Source: Punica granatum (Eukaryota > Streptophyta > Magnoliopsida > Myrtales > Lythraceae). From it: a DNA stretch of 64,000 bases. A program made the translations under genes and the position numbers. The DNA lies in the NCBI RefSeq assembly GCF_007655135.1, contig NC_045128.1, positions 27,932,811 through 27,996,810 on the forward strand, in the 5' to 3' direction. The notes under the pieces were generated by a model, which saw nothing but the letters and a program-made list of their open reading frames with translations, was not told where the DNA came from and ran no database searches. Numbering within the stretch: the stretch's first letter is position 1; each line of letters starts with the position of its first letter. This document shows positions 59,715 to 64,000 of the stretch, in pieces.

Positions 59715-60840
59715 GGGAAATCTACTGATATCTTTGATTCTCGCTTAGCATATATCGGACGGACCGGACGAAGAATCTTCCGCGCACGGTCTGGTCTCGC
59801 GATTCTCTTCTCCAAGGCCCAATGAGAGAGAAACTAGGCCTGAGTCAGGAATCGGGGGAGCCCATTGGGCCTGGTTGGCCCCACGCATGGCGGGACCCGG
59901 CCCAGCCTGATTCTCGCGGGGAGGATGAAAAGAAAACGGAGGGTGCGAAATTCTTCTAATCAATCAAAATAGGGTTATCGAAGTTATTCACCGAAAAAAA
60001 GTACAAGCCACCGAAAAAAATATGGTTATTTTATGTTATACGCATAGTATATTTTGTGTTTATCAAAATTTTTTAAAAATAATTTTTTTTCTAGATAAAT
60101 ATATTTTGTGTTATTCCACGCGAAATATATCTATATTTATATATACACTCATATCTGTGTATATATTTACATATTATAATTTTTAGGACTACAAAATTCG
60201 GGTCCAAACTACAAGTGATTCACTTGCGTCTTGTTGACGAAGATACTGAATTCAGAGGCCCGAGTCAGGAAATCCTTATAGTATGTTTGATTTTATAGTT
60301 TAGTTGAGTTGAGTTTTGATTTTAATTGATTTGTAATGATTGTGATGTTGAATTATGAGAAAAAGTGTGGAAAAGTAGATGAATAGTTGAAAAAAAGTAA
60401 TTATTGTATTGTTGAATTGTGAAAAAATAATAAATAATTGAGAGAATTTATTATTAAAAATTGAATTGAATGGTTAAAAATTTTGAAGAAAAATGAAAAA
60501 GTAATAATTGTGTTGTTAATTTTTGTTGTATAGTGAGTAGAGTTAAAATTAGAGTTAAAATTTTAAAATCAGATTGCGAAATCAAACGGACTAAAAAATC
60601 TTTGATTCATTTGCAATGAATGAGTGAATCAGACGGAGAATCTTCCGCACGGAGTTGGAGTCGCAAATCTCCTCGCTGATGCCCAATTAGAAAGAAACCA
60701 GGCCCAAGTTAGGAAACAGAGGAAGCCCATTGGGCCTGATCTGTGGCCCACCACGAGGATGATGAAAAGTCCAACTGTAAGCGGACGGAGGAAGCCGAGC
60801 TCCTCTGATAGAGCCATGGAGCACATTTGCTCCATTATTG
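59715..60840 (+). promoter_or_regulatory. Upstream region of the PRP40C-like gene (segment B, right part) with repeated GGCCCA/TGGGCC boxes
   Basis: Two related blocks (about 59750-59960 and 60620-60840) each carry AATCTTCCGCGC-like sequence, GGCCCAAT or GCCCAAT, and CCCATTGGGCCTG. GGCCCA/TGGGCC (site II type) boxes are typical of promoters of plant housekeeping and translation-related genes and are bound by TCP factors. Segment A holds one merged version of these blocks at 41760-42290. Placed between a minus-strand gene and a plus-strand gene, the region would originally have served both directions. Confidence 0.5.
60284..60590. mobile_element. Candidate short Tourist/PIF-like MITE
   Basis: An AT-rich stretch bounded by TAGTATGTTTGATTT on the left and, on the minus strand, TAGTCCGTTTGATTT on the right. 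It falls in the part of segment B that is missing from segment A. No clean TTA/TAA duplication was found, so the call is tentative. Confidence 0.4.
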
Positions 60841-61277
60841 CGCGCGTGAGTCCGTCCGATTACTAACGAGCTCTAGCTAGTAATTATAATTCCATACCAT
60901 GCCGATATGCTGCTGATAGTCGAATCGAATTCAGAACTGGAGAGGTCTGCGTGCGAAAGGTGGTTCGACTGTGTTTTCTGGGCGCGGAAGGTTCAATTAG
61001 GGTTCGGTTGCTCCTTTCAAGCTTCGAGGACGCTTAAACCCGGAGCACGCCGTAGCTGGAGCGCAAACCTCACCACTCGATCGGAGCTCTCTCCATGCGA
61101 TATCGCGTCTGAGGAGAAACGCAGGTACTCTCCTCTCCTCCGCTTTAGTTCTCACCTCACCCATCAGTTCCGCAGAGCTCAATTTTGCGCACTGACTGCT
61201 AGATTCTTGTCACGCGGATCGAAATTGGTGTCTGATATCGACTCGGTCTCTCTCTGTTTTTCTCTTTTTGGTGAAAA

Positions 61278-62331
61278 ATGCAGTGTATTGTGCGGGAGAG
61301 AATGCAGCCAGCTGCGGCCCAAGCTCCGCCACCGAGTGGCAGCGGCCAGGCGACTGCTCCTGCTGCTTCGAGGGACTCGCCCGGCAGCATGAATGGTTCG
61401 ACAGCCGAAAATAATACCCAGACAAACTTCGCTAATTCGTTGGTCTCTGCTGCTCCCGCTCCTTCTTTCTCTTACGGCGTGCTTGCAAATGCCAATGCTG
61501 CATCTCCGGCAACGGTGAGTGGACTTTTCAACTCCTGATGTAAAATTTCGTGTAGATTAATAATCTTAGGAAAGTCCTGCTCCGGTGCAGAATTCAGCTT
61601 CCCCATATCTAATTATCTGAGTAAGAATCCTCATTGTAGATCAAGTTTAATTATCTCAACCAACTGTACTGTAAAAGATATATTATCCAATTAATCCCGA
61701 CTCATTAGTAGATGCTTTTACACTTTGTTTGGATAATGGGGTTGGGTGGGACGGGTCATGGAGGGGTGGGGTGGGACGGGTTATCGAGGTGGGGTGTTTT
61801 ATGAGGGGATTTTCTTAACCCTCCATCCATAGTTGGATAGTATTCGGAAGGGATAAGGTGGAAAGTTATAAGTATATTATTTGACCATTATACCCCTTTT
61901 CATGAATCATTATGATAAATTTTTGACTTCATAACTTGGAAGTTCTGGGGCTAGGGAATATCGAGATATAGATAATTGGCAGAGCCATCAATTAGGTGAT
62001 CGACTTTAAAGAATAGAGAGCATATCATGATATGAATATAATCAATGTTCTTCCTTCTTGAACTTGGAAGAAAACCGGCCCGTTTATATCATTATATATT
62101 TAACCAAAAGAGATAGATTGTAAGCGACTTTTGTACTAAAAATGGCCTTAGATTGAATTAACTGCACCTTCCACTCGATCATCGCCGTTGTGTTTGGAAA
62201 TATAATCCCACACCGAGGGGCAGAGGTATTCGCAGGTTTTGGAATATCGTGTGGTGGATTCGTTTGATTTTGGAGAGATTTGGGGGGTTGTATGTTGTTG
62301 TTCTATTTGTAAACAGTCAAGAATGTGTGTG

Positions 62332-62382
<51 letters not shown>

Positions 62383-64000
62383 ACTTTACTAGGGGGCGGG
62401 GAAGAGTTTTGCAATTTTGGAGAGTTTTGGAGCTTTTGCAATTTTCTGAATAGAGGAGGGGTACAGATGTCTTTTCGCAGTTTATCCCTAATTTTCTGAA
62501 TATAGGAGGGATACAGATGTCTTTTCGCAGCTTATCCCTCCATAACCCAACAAATTAGTGGCATGAAAAATGGACCTCTGGAGGGTTGTGGTGGGTTATC
62601 CTTCATAACCTTCCATAACCTTATAACTTTTTCTTTTTTTTTTTTGGCCAAACACGGGATACCTTTATCCATCCATAAGCTATCCCTCCATAACCTCTCA
62701 TAAACCTCAATCCAAACATGCTGTTAGTGTTGCTTGATTGAGGCATTGTTATGTAACAATAGAAAGATGCCAGGCAGGACAACTACCATGCTAGGAAAGA
62801 GTGGTAGTTGTGTTGCTAGAAGTGATAGTTTGGTATAGTGATGACACAGTATATCAGGAACTTTTTGTTGATGAATTGTCAGGAACATCTGACAATGTTT
62901 CATAGTTGAGGTAATGTTCCACCTCCAGCACCCTCTAGCAATCCTTTTTCCTACACAGTCCCTGAAATAGGCCATGGTATTCCTACCAAACCATTGAAAC
63001 ATAGCTCGGTAATGGTCCTATTGATTTACTTTCCGGTTCCAAATTAGACACTTTATAGGTGGTTTTGTATGTCATGGACCTTATGTAAATTGTCAAAAGG
63101 AAGGAGATGATATCTTTACCGAAATGTCTATGTGATGCATGGATTTTAATACGGCCACCTAACTTCGTCTAGATATGCTCCTCTTTTGTAGAAAGGTGAA
63201 AAATCCTATCGATAGCACAAAATGATGGTCTAATGCCTAAAAAAATAAAAACATTCGAAACTGACCATGAAAGAACTGGCTAACTCAAAAAATTAGATTT
63301 AATGAAACCAGAATATGTTTTAGAGCTAATAAGAAACATAGTAGAATATCCTTGTATTTGCCTTTGAAGATGAGCAGACATTACTTCATTGAAAGGAAGA
63401 TTGATGCTTGTATACTCTTCTCCTCACTGTGTGGCCAATCCATTGCATTTAGGAAATTAGGGAGAATAGGCCTCATCTGAGAGCGTTCAAATACGAACAT
63501 ATGAAAAAGCCTATCTTATTATGCTTGACCTTCATTTATATTTTGAGATACTAAGTTGTGGTATTTCATGAGATGAAAATAATAGCCTTGGCATTTGGCT
63601 GGGCAAAGATTTCTTCGTTGCTTAGCCCTTGTTGGTTATGGAAGATGCCATTTTTCTGTGACCTCATTTCTGCCGCTTTTTTCCTTCAACAAATATGTGC
63701 TCATAGGTTTTTTATATTTTCAATTTATTTGCAGAATTCATCAAGCACTATTCCACATGATATTAGTAGTTCTAAGCCAGAAGCATTGCCTGGTCCTCCT
63801 CAAAGCACTGCAGCACCCATGCCCTTGACTTCTTTTATGGGCACAACACCTCTCTGGCCATCAGGTCCCCAACCATTTGCTGCACCTCGTGGAATGCTGG
63901 GTCCAACTGGGCCACTTGGTCCTCCTGGATTAGCCTCGTCAGCACCAGTATCAACCTCTAGTGCAACCTTTCCTTCGGTAGCATCTGATTCTTCCTCTTC
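61278..64000 (+). CDS. PRP40C-like pre-mRNA-processing protein, 5' part (gene runs off the window)
   Basis: Exon 1 (61278-61514, 79 codons) and exon 2 (63735 to beyond 64000) join in phase through a GTGAGT donor and a TTTGCAG acceptor. The N-terminus is low-complexity, rich in Pro, Ser, Ala and Gly. It includes SFSYGVLANANA at the end of exon 1 and PLWPSGPQPFAAPRGMLGP and GPLGPPGLAS in exon 2. This resembles the N-terminal region of plant PRP40C, whose WW and FF domains (used to bridge spliceosomal U1 snRNP and polymerase II CTD) would lie further downstream, outside the window. The identification rests on composition and short motifs only, so another Pro-rich RNA-processing protein is possible. 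An in-frame ATG at 61302 is an alternative start. The intron carries a 1-kb transposon. Confidence 0.6.
61721..62723. mobile_element. PIF/Harbinger-like non-autonomous element in intron 1 of the PRP40C-like gene
   Basis: The left end CACTTTGTTTGGATAATGG and the right end (minus strand CAGCATGTTTGGATTGAGG) are imperfect inverted repeats flanked by TTA (61718-61720 and 62724-62726). The subterminal regions repeat GGGTTATGGAGG-like and CCATAACC words in opposite orientation. There is no transposase. It accounts for nearly half of the 2.2-kb intron and contains a long GA microsatellite. Confidence 0.65.
62335..62378. repeat. (GA)n microsatellite
   Basis: An uninterrupted GA run of about 44 bases inside the intronic element, preceded by a short GT run. 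Confidence 0.93.

Overview
The window is nuclear DNA of a flowering plant, most likely a eudicot. It has AT-rich intergenic DNA, many-intron genes with GT-AG junctions, chloroplast-division and TBP-associated-factor genes, and a dense mix of plant transposon families. The species cannot be fixed from sequence alone. Four host genes were rebuilt exon by exon: ARC3 (plus, 12076-22346, 17 coding exons, 813 aa), an aldo/keto reductase (minus, 26346-28953, 3 exons, 361 aa), a TAF15b-like TFIID-associated RNA-binding protein (minus, 35279-38607, 7 exons, 392 aa), and the start of a PRP40C-like splicing gene (plus, from 61278, cut by the window end). They are separate housekeeping-type genes with no common pathway.

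Layout. 1-1550 is AT-rich. 1551-9968 is a decayed CACTA element with a broken TNP2-type transposase and a probable nested insertion. A hAT-type element (11254-11884) sits just upstream of ARC3. 22.3-26.3 kb is intergenic with a tandem pair of Helitron-like repeats. Between the reductase and TAF15b lie a perfect hairpin (31558-31583) and a tandem array of about 181-bp units rich in GTGATAAC/GTTATCAC (31780-32965).

39.7-61 kb is the most unusual part. A segment carrying an unrecognised gene with an in-frame 84-bp (28-residue) repeat exists twice: copy A (40050-42296, 3 repeat units) and copy B (51640-53896 plus 59715-60840, 10 units). Copy B is the head-to-head neighbour of the PRP40C-like gene and is split by a 5.8-kb PIF/Harbinger element with clean TTA target duplications. 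That element carries a broken transposase, a broken Myb/SANT-like ORF and three correctly spliceable exons of a captured tRNA-binding (EMAPII/AIMP1-like) domain. A related 2.5-kb element (48983-51489) carries another spliceable gene fragment. Between copies A and B are a decayed plant pararetrovirus movement-protein fragment next to a Mutator-type MITE, and a foldback MITE inside one copy of a local tandem duplication whose other copy preserves the empty site.

Exon limits were set by reading frame, splice dinucleotides and remembered family sequence; no alignment or expression data were available.
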